A DNA stretch of 64,000 nt from CAJQPP01 sp963793465 (GTDB lineage: Bacteria > Planctomycetota > Planctomycetia > Pirellulales > Pirellulaceae): contig CAWCAJ010000002.1 in assembly GCA_963793465.1 (NCBI GenBank), positions 124,001 to 188,000 on the forward strand, written 5' to 3'. The translations under genes and the position numbers were made by a program. Shown here piece after piece: positions 37,115 through 44,241 of the stretch (position 1 is the first letter of the stretch; each line of letters opens with the position of its first letter). The notes under the pieces were generated by a model. It saw only the letters and a list, made by a program, of their open reading frames with translations. It had not been told where the DNA came from and searched no databases.

Positions 37115-37450
37115 GTCTTCGGGATGCCGGGAAGGGAGCTGCGGAGCGGCTACCGATCGCGATGACGACCCGTCCACCTGCTGGCCTGTCAGATCTGAAT
37201 TGAAAGGACAGTGCGGGATTCCCATCGACACTGCTGGGCAATCCGTTACCCCAAAGGAACCCGGCAGGGGAGCAAAAAAACCGCGATTTCATAGGAAAAC
37301 CGCGGCTTTTCAGAATCTTCCGCTTTTTGCAGGAACCCGTGACCGGACTTGTCGTGTCCCCCATCGATACTTTGAGTGGGCAAGGGAAGCGATGCCAAGC
37401 AAGCTCGACTCTTTGCCGTTTTCAAGGCAAGTTTCATGGGAGTAAAAACA
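37115..37450. other. Intergenic region upstream of csrA with partial repeat copy
   Basis: This 336-bp gap contains the left part of the intergenic repeat (37183-37252, listed separately) and an imperfect hairpin in which AAAACCGCG-type and CGCGGCTTTT-type arms face each other (about 37265-37305). The hairpin could attenuate read-through into csrA. No coding sequence is supported. Confidence 0.5.
37183..37252 (+). repeat. Intergenic repeat family, left-part copy
   Basis: Starts with GGCCTGTCAGATCTGAATTG and runs through GACACTGCTGGGCAA, then diverges, so the second arm of the central palindrome and the right end are missing. It shares the core GACACTGCTGGGCAA with the right-part copy beyond csrA. 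Confidence 0.85.
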
Positions 37451-37696
37451 ATGTTGGTACTGTCTCGCAAAAAGAATGAATCGATTGTGATCAACGGCGA
37501 CATTCGGATCGAGGTTCTACAAATTAAAGGGAAACAGATCCGGTTGGGCATCACCGCTCCGGCCAGCATGAAGGTGCTTCGCAGTGAGTTGCCGGCTCGC
37601 GAAAAAACCCCGACCAGCGATGTTCCCCGCACCGAAACCCGCATCATCGATTGTGACCTGCACCACCTGGTCAACAGTGTGATGACCAGCGTTTGA
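37451..37696 (+). CDS. csrA: Carbon storage regulator CsrA
   Basis: 81 residues from the ATG at 37451. An in-frame ATG at 37376 is rejected because CsrA begins MLVLSRKKNESIVI, seen exactly here. Residues 1-47 carry all of the RNA-binding core, including LSRK, the GDIRIEVLQIKGKQIRLGI strand region and the conserved Arg near 44. The C-terminal tail (about 48-81) is longer than in the 61-residue E. coli protein. CsrA dimers bind GGA-containing hairpins in mRNA leaders and alter translation. No FliW gene is visible in the window. Two tandem terminators follow. The gene is flanked by two partial copies of the intergenic repeat. Confidence 0.95.
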   Translation: MLVLSRKKNESIVINGDIRIEVLQIKGKQIRLGITAPASMKVLRSELPAREKTPTSDVPRTETRIIDCDLHHLVNSVMTSV

Positions 37697-37700
37697 ACGG

Positions 37701-37723
37701 ACTGGTCCCCCACCAGTTTTTTT
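37701..37723 (+). terminator. Rho-independent terminator of csrA
   Basis: The stem ACTGGT/ACCAGT with a CCCCC loop runs into a seven-T tract (37717-37723). It starts 4 bp after the csrA stop. Confidence 0.85.
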
Positions 37724-37740
37724 CACTCGGATCTCATGGA

Positions 37741-37786
37741 AAAACGAGCGTTGGCAACTCCCCATTGCCCAACGCTCTTTTTCTTT
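37741..37786 (+). terminator. Second terminator after csrA, possibly bidirectional
   Basis: GAGCGTTGG (37746-37754) pairs with CCAACGCTC (37769-37777) and is followed by TTTTTCTTTT. An A run precedes the stem, so it could also work on the other strand. Confidence 0.8.
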
Positions 37787-37794
37787 TCCGCAAA

Positions 37795-37834
37795 GACACT
37801 GCTGGGCAAGCCAGCAATGGCACCCGTCAGATCC
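37795..37834 (+). repeat. Intergenic repeat family, right-part copy
   Basis: Starts with GACACTGCTGGGCAAGCCAG and continues through CACCCGTCAGATC, covering the central palindrome (one mismatch) and the right end. The left half is absent. Confidence 0.85.
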
Positions 37835-37944
37835 GTCTTGCCGGGGCACGACGTTGCAGCGTGTTTCTTCTCGGTGTCGCCTGATGACCTTCAAAAGCTT
37901 CAAAAGCTTCGGAAAAATGAGTGTGGCACGGGCTTCCCGTGCGT

Positions 37945-37968
37945 GCGACTGGCACGAGTCGCTATAAT
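37945..37968 (+). promoter_or_regulatory. Perfect -10 box preceded by inverted repeat, amidohydrolase promoter candidate
   Basis: TATAAT (37963-37968) abuts a perfect inverted repeat GCGACT-ggcacg-AGTCGC (37945-37962) that occupies the spacer. No good -35 box is seen. The arrangement would suit a regulator-dependent promoter, which is inference. Leader to the ATG at 38155 would be about 180 nt. Confidence 0.4.
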
Positions 37969-38154
37969 TTCGGAGAACCCATCCTGAATGAAACTGAAAC
38001 CCCTTCCAAACTGAGACCCCTGCTTCTAATACTGAAACCAGACGAATCCGAAACGAGTCCCGGGACCGACCAGGCCAAGCACGGAGATACGCACTGACAA
38101 CGCGGGGCGTCTGGGTTCAGGGACAATCCAACGCCTGCTGTATGAGTTTGCCCC

Positions 38155-39561
38155 ATGCGATCGCGCTCCTGTCTGCCATTCATCATTATTCTCATGACAC
38201 TGGCCTCACTGGGGACCCGACCACCGTCCAGCGTGGCACAAAAACCTCAGGACGTCGCCATCGTGGGCGGTCATTATTTTGATACGGATGTTCCCGGATT
38301 CCTACCCAATCAGGGCATCCTGATCCGCGATGGAAAATTCCGCGTCGTCAACTCGGAACTGGATCCCGAGTCGCTGACCGACACGCGGGTCATCGCGTTG
38401 GACGATTCGCAATACATTCTTCCTGGAATTGTGGACTGCCATGCGCATTACAACGTCAAGCTGCTCAAACAACGACGGGAAGAATTCCATGTGATACCCA
38501 TTCAGTACCTGGCCAACGGCGTCACGGTGACCTTTTCCTGCGGCGAGTACTTGCCGGAACAGATGTTGCAATTACGGAAGGACATTGAGAGCGGGAAAAA
38601 GGTCGGCCCTCGCCTGCTGAATTCCGGACCCTACTTCGGATTGGCAAGACAACCCTGGCATGCCGACCCCGATCAGGTGCGTGAGGAGGTCGACTTTTGG
38701 GCAGCCCGGGGTGTGGGTGGGTTGAAAGCCAAATTGATTGATCCGCCCAGCCTGCAAGCCTTGATCGATCAGGCTCACAAACACGGATTGACGGTCACCG
38801 GGCACCTGGACTCGGGCTACAACAACTCTGTCAATCCGGCCACGGCCATCGACATGGGAATCGATCGCATCGAGCATTTTCTGGGCGGGGATGGGATGCC
38901 GGACACGACCAGCGCCTATGCCTCGTTGGCCCGCATCACACCGGACATGCCGGAATTCAAGGCCATTGTGCAGAAGTTCATTGAACATGGCGTGTGCTTT
39001 GATGCCACGATCAGCGCTTACGGATATTTTGGAAACCGGGAGACGTTCTACGATTACTGGTACGACGAACCTGCTCTTTTCACGGATTACGTGCGAGAAA
39101 AGATCGCGCTGCGTTTGGCGGAAAACCCACGCCGCCCAATGGCTCGCTTTCAACAGATCTTTGAGGCCAAACAGTCCACGATCGATGATTTCTTTCGGGC
39201 CGGCGGTTTGATTACCCTGGGCACCGATCACTTCAGCGACGGCAGCTATCTGGGCGGATTTGGAGCCCATCGCGAGATGCAGGTATTGCATGCGGCCGGG
39301 ATCCCGGCCGCGGAAGTGATCAAAATCGCCACGATCAACGGTGCCCGCGCGCTGAAGATTGACAACCAACACGGTTCGATCGAAGCGGGCAAGTCCGGGG
39401 ATCTCTGTATCATTCAGGGGAACCCTCTGCAGGACATCAAGAACACACGTAGCGTGCAGCATGTTGTGCGAAAGGGAATCGTTTACGATCCACAAAAACT
39501 GCTCCAGGAATGCAGGGGTAGACTCGGGCCTCGCAACGATGAAGAGGCCCGTAGCTGGTAG
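38155..39561 (+). CDS. Secreted metal-dependent amidohydrolase
   Basis: 468 residues with an N-terminal signal peptide (hydrophobic core about 8-22, likely cleavage after VAQ). The amidohydrolase superfamily pattern is clear: an N-terminal beta strand VAIVGGHYFDTDV, the first metal motif PGIVDCHAHYN, the carboxylated-Lys candidate in GGLKAKL, VTGHLD and RIEHFLGG as further His ligands, and LGTDHFSDG with the last Asp. The C-terminal composite domain IEAGKSGDLCIIQGNPLQDI is typical of the imidazolonepropionase-like branch. The substrate is unknown. Related exported enzymes hydrolyse dipeptides or cyclic amides. No strong ribosome-binding site is visible. Confidence 0.88.
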   Translation: MRSRSCLPFIIILMTLASLGTRPPSSVAQKPQDVAIVGGHYFDTDVPGFLPNQGILIRDGKFRVVNSELDPESLTDTRVIALDDSQYILPGIVDCHAHYNVKLLKQRREEFHVIPIQYLANGVTVTFSCGEYLPEQMLQLRKDIESGKKVGPRLLNSGPYFGLARQPWHADPDQVREEVDFWAARGVGGLKAKLIDPPSLQALIDQAHKHGLTVTGHLDSGYNNSVNPATAIDMGIDRIEHFLGGDGMPDTTSAYASLARITPDMPEFKAIVQKFIEHGVCFDATISAYGYFGNRETFYDYWYDEPALFTDYVREKIALRLAENPRRPMARFQQIFEAKQSTIDDFFRAGGLITLGTDHFSDGSYLGGFGAHREMQVLHAAGIPAAEVIKIATINGARALKIDNQHGSIEAGKSGDLCIIQGNPLQDIKNTRSVQHVVRKGIVYDPQKLLQECRGRLGPRNDEEARSW

Positions 39562-39648
39562 TCGCTGGGGACATGTAGCGTGTTGCCGCCCTCATTCTCC
39601 CGAGCAGCTTGTACCAGAAAAAACGCCCCACCGAAACGAAGGCGCGTC

Positions 39649-40323
39649 CTAAACATCCGGTTGCCATGGTCCCTGGTGCAACTGGCAAATCCGCACGCCG
39701 CCCGACTGGGGTTGCAACTGCAGAATGCGATCGGCGTATCGTTCGAACAGTGCCAAATCGTGGTGGCTGATCATCAACACCTGCAATCCCAGCACCCCGC
39801 CCACGTCTCTCACGATCTTGACCCAACGCGACACCAGCTCCGGCCGCAACCAGCAATCTTGTTCATCCAGCACCAGGAAACCTCGATGCCGGGCCTTGCT
39901 CAAGGTCGCCAATGCGAACATCCTCAGTCCTGTACTCAGAATGTTCTGCACGGAACCTCCCTGGCCCCTTTGAATGTCTTCGGCGTTGCCGTCTCGTTCG
40001 ATGGAAAACTCCACCACCGCCGCACCGCCCTTGAAATCGGGACGAGCGCGAAAGCGAATCATGGGTTGCTCCAGCACATCGTGCAAGGCATGGGTTAATT
40101 GTTCTTCGACGATTTTCAATTCCTGCTCGAACAACTTTTCGCTGAGCGACTTCAGAGCCTCGGTTACCGGGGGCGCCAATTCCAGAAATGCTCTGGCTTC
40201 CCGCAACTGATCCTGGATCCGCTGTCGCTGTCTTTGCTGCTCGTCACGTTGACCCAGCAACTGATCCAGACGCCGCCGCAAGGCAGCCGGTGATGTGAGC
40301 GATGAAGCAATCGTGTGGGTCAT
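39649..40323 (-). CDS. C-terminal half of a split Rad50/SMC-type ATPase
   Basis: 224 residues; its ATG overlaps the stop of the upstream coiled-coil gene (ATGA). Residues about 10-85 are a coiled coil. Then come an ABC-signature region in a GGSV variant (GQGGSVQNILSTGLR, about 121-134), Walker B with the catalytic Glu (GFLVLDEQD, about 148-156) and the switch His (ISHHD near 185-189). No Walker A motif is present, so it cannot bind ATP alone. It would complete the ATP site with the product of 41579-42802, which has Walker A but no Walker B. The two together equal a short Rad50/SbcC. A full-length Rad50 carries both in one chain. The split is intact-looking: no frameshift remnant is visible, and nuclease and coiled-coil genes separate the halves. 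Confidence 0.8.
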   Translation of the reverse strand: MTHTIASSLTSPAALRRRLDQLLGQRDEQQRQRQRIQDQLREARAFLELAPPVTEALKSLSEKLFEQELKIVEEQLTHALHDVLEQPMIRFRARPDFKGGAAVVEFSIERDGNAEDIQRGQGGSVQNILSTGLRMFALATLSKARHRGFLVLDEQDCWLRPELVSRWVKIVRDVGGVLGLQVLMISHHDLALFERYADRILQLQPQSGGVRICQLHQGPWQPDV

Positions 40324-40622
40324 TCCGGAGACTCATCGCGAAGAGAGGCATCGATTTGCTGCAGATTGCGATCGATCTCATCCAGCCGTTTCTGGTACTC
40401 TGCTTTTTCTGTTTCGTTGCGATGTTTCAAATCCTGCAACATGGCCTGCAGCTTCGCCAGATCATCGGTTCCAAACTGGTCCACCGCCTGTTGTTTCAAA
40501 TCCTGCAGTTTCTTCTCGGCTATTTCCTTGTGGGTCTGCAGACGCACCTTCTGATCGTTCATCTCCTGAAAGCGTTGCTTGAGTTGCTCGATCGTTTGGA
40601 TGGCCGGATCCGATTTAGACAT
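40320..40622 (-). CDS. Small coiled-coil protein of the split Rad50 locus
   Basis: 100 residues, almost entirely heptad-patterned helix rich in Lys, Glu and Gln (for example IEQLKQRFQEMNDQKVRLQT near the start). No catalytic motif, signal or membrane segment is seen. It overlaps the nuclease gene by 8 bp and the ATPase C-half gene by 4 bp, so translation is coupled. It may supply part of the second coiled-coil strand that is short in the C-half protein, or act as an adaptor. This is inference. Confidence 0.75.
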   Translation of the reverse strand: MSKSDPAIQTIEQLKQRFQEMNDQKVRLQTHKEIAEKKLQDLKQQAVDQFGTDDLAKLQAMLQDLKHRNETEKAEYQKRLDEIDRNLQQIDASLRDESPE

Positions 40623-41601
40623 GGTTTACCTCAGCTGCAGTGACTTGTTTGGCCAGGAACCAGATTTCGCTGGCCACATCCTCCGCGAAGGCATCCAGAT
40701 TCAATTCCAGAAACTGGTGCAGACCGGCCCCACTGTCGGTGCGTCGCATTTGCAATTCCTTCAATCCGTCCACGAAGCGGGACATTTGCGGCTCCTCGGC
40801 GGCGGTCATCACGGCCTCGTGAAACACCTTCTCCGCCGGTTCATGGGGTACCTGGATGTATGAGAGCTGGCAATCGTCGGGAGACACATCGATTCGCAAC
40901 ACGGCCGGCACATGCCGGCGAATGGCTTCCGAGCGAGATCGACGACTGATGTTCCCCGGTGTCACCCAATGGGTCGGTCCCTTGACGACCGTCTCTAGAC
41001 GTCGATGAATATGCCCATTGACCACCAAATCGACATGTTCCATTTCGAAGGGGGCCCAACGCCCCGCCCCCTCGTAGCCGGGCATGGTGATATCGTGGTG
41101 GGTCAACCAGATCACCAGAGGTCGTTCTTCGAACAACTGCTGTCGACGCGGCAGGGCAATCTGCCGGGGGAGTTCCGTCCGCCAGGAGGAACCTCCCACC
41201 AGGACCGGTCGACCATTCATTTCTCCGCGCCAGCAGTGCTGCTCGCTCACCAATTGCAAACAGCCTGCCTGGATCAGTATGGATAGCGAGTCATTTTCCG
41301 ACAGGGCGGGTTCGGCGCAGTCGTGGTTGCCATAAATGCCTATCACTTCCACCGATTGCAGCATGCCAATCAACTGGGTGATCAACCAATTGGGATTATC
41401 CCTGGGTTTATCGAACAGGTCTCCCAGTAGCACCGGCAGCAAGTGGTGCTGCTGGCAATAGTCCAAACACCATTGCAACTTGCCCAACACCGCGTTGGCG
41501 TAATCGTCACAACGAAAGCCGGGTTGGCGGGCTTCCACATGCGGGTCCCCGATCGCCAGCAGTCCCTGGTAGGCTTTTTCAGTCCTGGTGGATCGCGTCA
41601 T
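40615..41601 (-). CDS. Mre11/SbcD-like metallophosphoesterase
   Basis: 328 residues from the ATG at 41601, with GGAGG eight bases upstream; this site lies inside the end of the Walker A half gene (23-bp overlap). All calcineurin-type motifs are present in order: IGDPHVE (DxH), LLGDLFDKP (GDxxD), YGNHDC (GNHD), WLTHHD and VNGHIHRR (GHxH). These bind two metal ions. The C-terminal 100 residues are a helical/capping region different from classical SbcD. The expected activity is DNA end processing together with the Rad50-like ATPase. Standing between the two ATPase halves supports complex formation. Confidence 0.88.
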   Translation of the reverse strand: MTRSTRTEKAYQGLLAIGDPHVEARQPGFRCDDYANAVLGKLQWCLDYCQQHHLLPVLLGDLFDKPRDNPNWLITQLIGMLQSVEVIGIYGNHDCAEPALSENDSLSILIQAGCLQLVSEQHCWRGEMNGRPVLVGGSSWRTELPRQIALPRRQQLFEERPLVIWLTHHDITMPGYEGAGRWAPFEMEHVDLVVNGHIHRRLETVVKGPTHWVTPGNISRRSRSEAIRRHVPAVLRIDVSPDDCQLSYIQVPHEPAEKVFHEAVMTAAEEPQMSRFVDGLKELQMRRTDSGAGLHQFLELNLDAFAEDVASEIWFLAKQVTAAEVNHV

Positions 41602-42802
41602 GGCGATGACCTCCTTCCAGAAGTTGGTCAACTTCCAGCAGTCCCCCGCATGTGGGGCATTCCGGGTTCTGCCGGGTCCAGGCAACGACTTGCTGCCGGA
41701 TATCAAGGATCCCCTGTTCACTGATTTCTAGCTGCTGTTGCCATTGTTGGCATTGTTGCTGGAGCGCTACCCAGTCTGACAGCAGCTGGGCCAATCCGGC
41801 TTCGTCCTGCAGTCGGGGTGGGGCCGGCGTCTGTTGCAACCACGCGAGTTGGCGGTTCAGCAAATTCAAACGACGCCGACCGGCAACGATCCGCGTGATC
41901 CTGTCGTGCAGCGGTTGTGGATCGTCCAGCGGGGGCGGGGAACCCAATGTCTGCAGGACTTGTTCACGCCGCCCCAGGCATTCCCGTTGCCGGGTATGCT
42001 GGCCCAAGTCCCGGACCAGCTGCGCCAATGGCCCGGTGTCGACCAGTGCAGGGACCGCAGGTAGCGACTCCAACTGCTGCAACCGACGTGTCAAGCCGTC
42101 AGCCTGGCGGGCGGATTCAACGAGCCCCTGGCAAAGATGGTGCAGATGCAACGCCTGTTCTTCCTGCCTCTGGATGCGGCCCCAGTCCAACTCCAGCTGC
42201 TGCATGGATTTCTGCAGCGCGTCCAAGGGGTCGAGTCGTTGCAGCCTGGCGTCCAACTCGGCGGCTTCCGCTTGCAAACATCTCTGCCGGGTCGTGGCCT
42301 CACGCACTCGAGTCTTGTGCCGGGATTGCATTTCCAGCAGATGTCGCGCATCGGACGAGGACGCAAAAAAGTCTGCCGCCTTGCCAGCTTTCTCATTCAG
42401 CAGGAAAACCGGGCTGCGTTGCTCACCGAAATGGACGTCAAACTTTTCCTTGTCGCTTTGCACTCTTGGCAAACGCAACACCTCTTGCAGTGCCTCCGGC
42501 ACATTGTTCTTGCCCAATCGATCGAAACGCTGGCCGTCGATTTCATAGAAGGGCGCGCCACTCCGCTTGCGACTCCATACCACCACGTGGCCGTCATCGG
42601 TTTCCACCCGTATGCGGCATTGCTTGGCACCGTGCCGCAACACGTAGGTGGAGTTATCGTTGTAGCAGAGTATCTGCAGCGCCGAGACCACCGCGCTCTT
42701 GCCACAGTTGTTGGGGCCGACCAACACATTCAACCCCTCGGTCAATTCAAACACCGAGTGTTCATGAGACATGAAGTTGGTCAGTTCAATCCGTTTTATC
42801 AC
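41579..42802 (-). CDS. N-terminal half of a split Rad50/SMC-type ATPase, ending after zinc hook
   Basis: 407 residues from a GTG at 42802, which gives the Rad50/RecF-type start IKRIELTNFMSHEHSVFEL; a 50-residue upstream extension is Pro/Gly-rich and was rejected. Walker A is GPNNCGKS (29-36). Residues about 170-380 are Gln/Leu/Arg-rich coiled coil. The chain ends 22 residues after CPTC (382-385), which matches the CxxC zinc hook found at the apex of Rad50 coiled coils. So the protein is exactly the outgoing arm of a Rad50, stopping just past the hook. Walker B, signature and H-loop are in the separate gene at 39649-40323. Two such arms could join head to head through one zinc ion. Confidence 0.82.
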   Translation of the reverse strand: MIKRIELTNFMSHEHSVFELTEGLNVLVGPNNCGKSAVVSALQILCYNDNSTYVLRHGAKQCRIRVETDDGHVVVWSRKRSGAPFYEIDGQRFDRLGKNNVPEALQEVLRLPRVQSDKEKFDVHFGEQRSPVFLLNEKAGKAADFFASSSDARHLLEMQSRHKTRVREATTRQRCLQAEAAELDARLQRLDPLDALQKSMQQLELDWGRIQRQEEQALHLHHLCQGLVESARQADGLTRRLQQLESLPAVPALVDTGPLAQLVRDLGQHTRQRECLGRREQVLQTLGSPPPLDDPQPLHDRITRIVAGRRRLNLLNRQLAWLQQTPAPPRLQDEAGLAQLLSDWVALQQQCQQWQQQLEISEQGILDIRQQVVAWTRQNPECPTCGGLLEVDQLLEGGHRHDAIHQD

Positions 42803-43014
42803 AGCGTAGCTCGGGGCCAGGTGCTTTCTGTGCCCGCCGATGCGGAACGATCCTTCTATCTTCGGTCGGGGAGTGGACACGTCTGGTCCAGCCCCCGGGG
42901 GACTCTTCAAATTAGCACGATTCGCGGTCCCCAAACAGCCTTGCCGCCACAAAGCGTTGCCACAACATGGGTTAGGCTCGTGATGTGCCTGTCCGGGCAG
43001 CCCGATCGGACCGC

Positions 43015-43899
43015 CTATCCGGCCAGGTGTTGCTGGATGGCGCGTTCGACAGCGGCACCCATATCCGCCGGTGATTGCGCGACATGGATACCGGCCGCTT
43101 CCATGGCGGCGATTTTTTCGGCGGCTGTCCCTTTACCGCCGGAAATAATGGCGCCGGCGTGCCCCATCCGCTTCCCCGGAGGGGCGGTGCGTCCCGCGAT
43201 AAACCCGGCCACCGGCTTGGTCACGTACTCCCTTACAAATTCCGCGGCCTCTTCTTCCGCACTGCCCCCGATCTCTCCAATCATCAGGATGGCTTCGGTC
43301 TCGTCGTCGTCCTGAAACCACCGCAGGGCGTCGATGAAGGACGTTCCCACAATCGGGTCTCCGCCCAGACCCACGCAACTGGATTGCCCCAACCCCAGGT
43401 TGGAGGTCTGCCAGACGGCTTCATAGGTCAAAGTCCCACTGCGGCTCATGATTCCGACTTTGCCCTTCTGGTGAATGTAACCGGGCATGATGCCAATCTT
43501 GCACTCGTCCGGCGTAATGACCCCGGGACAGTTGGGACCGATCAATACCGAATCACTGTCCTGCACCCGCTCGTAAACACGCACCATGTCCAGCGCCGGA
43601 ATCCCCTCCGTCACTGCCACGATCACATTCAATTCCGCATCGATGGCCTCCAGAATGGCATCGGCGGCGAACGGCGGGGGCACAAAGATCATCGTCGCGT
43701 CTGCGCCGGTCTCGGCCCGGGCCTCCATCACCGTATCAAACACCGGCAGACCCTCGGCGGTTTGACCTCCTTTACCGGGTGTCACGCCTCCCACCATCCG
43801 GGTTCCGTACTCCATGCAGCCGCGGGTATGAAATCCCCCCGCATCACCGGTGATGCCCTGGCAAATGACCTTGGTGTCCTTGTTAACGAGTATGCTCAT
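43015..43899 (-). CDS. sucD: Succinyl-CoA synthetase alpha subunit
   Basis: 294 residues, family length. The N-terminal Rossmann-like CoA-binding domain has CQGITGDAGGFHT, the middle has FVPPPFAADAI and VTEGIPALDMV, and the C-terminal ligase part has the active-site His in GHAGAIISGG, the residue phosphorylated during the reaction. ATG start with AGGA seven bases upstream. The enzyme converts succinyl-CoA plus nucleoside diphosphate and phosphate to succinate, CoA and nucleoside triphosphate in the citric acid cycle. It lies 342 bp downstream of sucC, further apart than in most bacteria. Confidence 0.96.
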   Translation of the reverse strand: MSILVNKDTKVICQGITGDAGGFHTRGCMEYGTRMVGGVTPGKGGQTAEGLPVFDTVMEARAETGADATMIFVPPPFAADAILEAIDAELNVIVAVTEGIPALDMVRVYERVQDSDSVLIGPNCPGVITPDECKIGIMPGYIHQKGKVGIMSRSGTLTYEAVWQTSNLGLGQSSCVGLGGDPIVGTSFIDALRWFQDDDETEAILMIGEIGGSAEEEAAEFVREYVTKPVAGFIAGRTAPPGKRMGHAGAIISGGKGTAAEKIAAMEAAGIHVAQSPADMGAAVERAIQQHLAG

Positions 43900-44241
43900 G
43901 GTGATTCCTGGGCCCGGCTGTAGTTCGGGGATCGAGTGAAAGGTTGTGTGGTTGTTTGAGTGAATGGGCCGTTTGATGGCTCGGCTTGATTGGGCCGCTG
44001 GACGACGATGCCGGGTACCGGAAAGGACCGGTCCTAGTCCGGTTGGGCTGCCTGGGATCCAGTGGCCGGTTCCAATTCCGCAGGGTCGCGACCGTCATTG
44101 GTCGAGTCCGGGTCAATTTTTCCGCACCCCACCGCCAGAATGACCGTCAGGGCGAATGCCCTCAGGATCCAGTGTTTCAATCGTGAACGCATCCCAGATG
44201 CCCCCGCAATAACTTGTTGATTCGTACGTACGGCTCTGGCG
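43900..44241. other. Gap between sucC and sucD
   Basis: This 342-bp gap is longer than usual for sucCD. It contains a candidate small lipoprotein gene on the same strand (44034-44192, listed separately). The rest shows repeated GAATGACCGT-like short words and no recognised signal. Confidence 0.5.
44034..44192 (-). CDS. Possible small lipoprotein
   Basis: 52 residues from the ATG at 44192. The sequence reads as a lipoprotein: basic start (MRSRLKHW), hydrophobic core, and LAVGC as lipobox near residue 24, followed by a short Asp/Glu/Pro-rich tail. A GGGGGC stretch lies upstream of the start. It sits between sucC and sucD on the same strand and would be co-transcribed. With only 52 codons, chance cannot be excluded. 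No function can be proposed. Confidence 0.5.
   Translation of the reverse strand: MRSRLKHWILRAFALTVILAVGCGKIDPDSTNDGRDPAELEPATGSQAAQPD

Larger units (their letters stand above)
37697..38154. other. Intergenic region between csrA and amidohydrolase gene
   Basis: This 458-bp gap holds two terminators, the right-part repeat copy, a 9-bp tandem repeat (CTTCAAAAG twice, near 37889-37906), a hairpin GCACGGG/CCCGTGC near 37927-37943 and a promoter candidate with an inverted repeat. All are consistent with a transcription boundary. No coding sequence is supported. Confidence 0.65.

Noticed and set aside
42137..43315. 392-codon plus-strand open frame across the Rad50 N-half and sucD
   Set aside because: It covers the antisense of two unrelated genes with clear motifs, which a real gene would not do.
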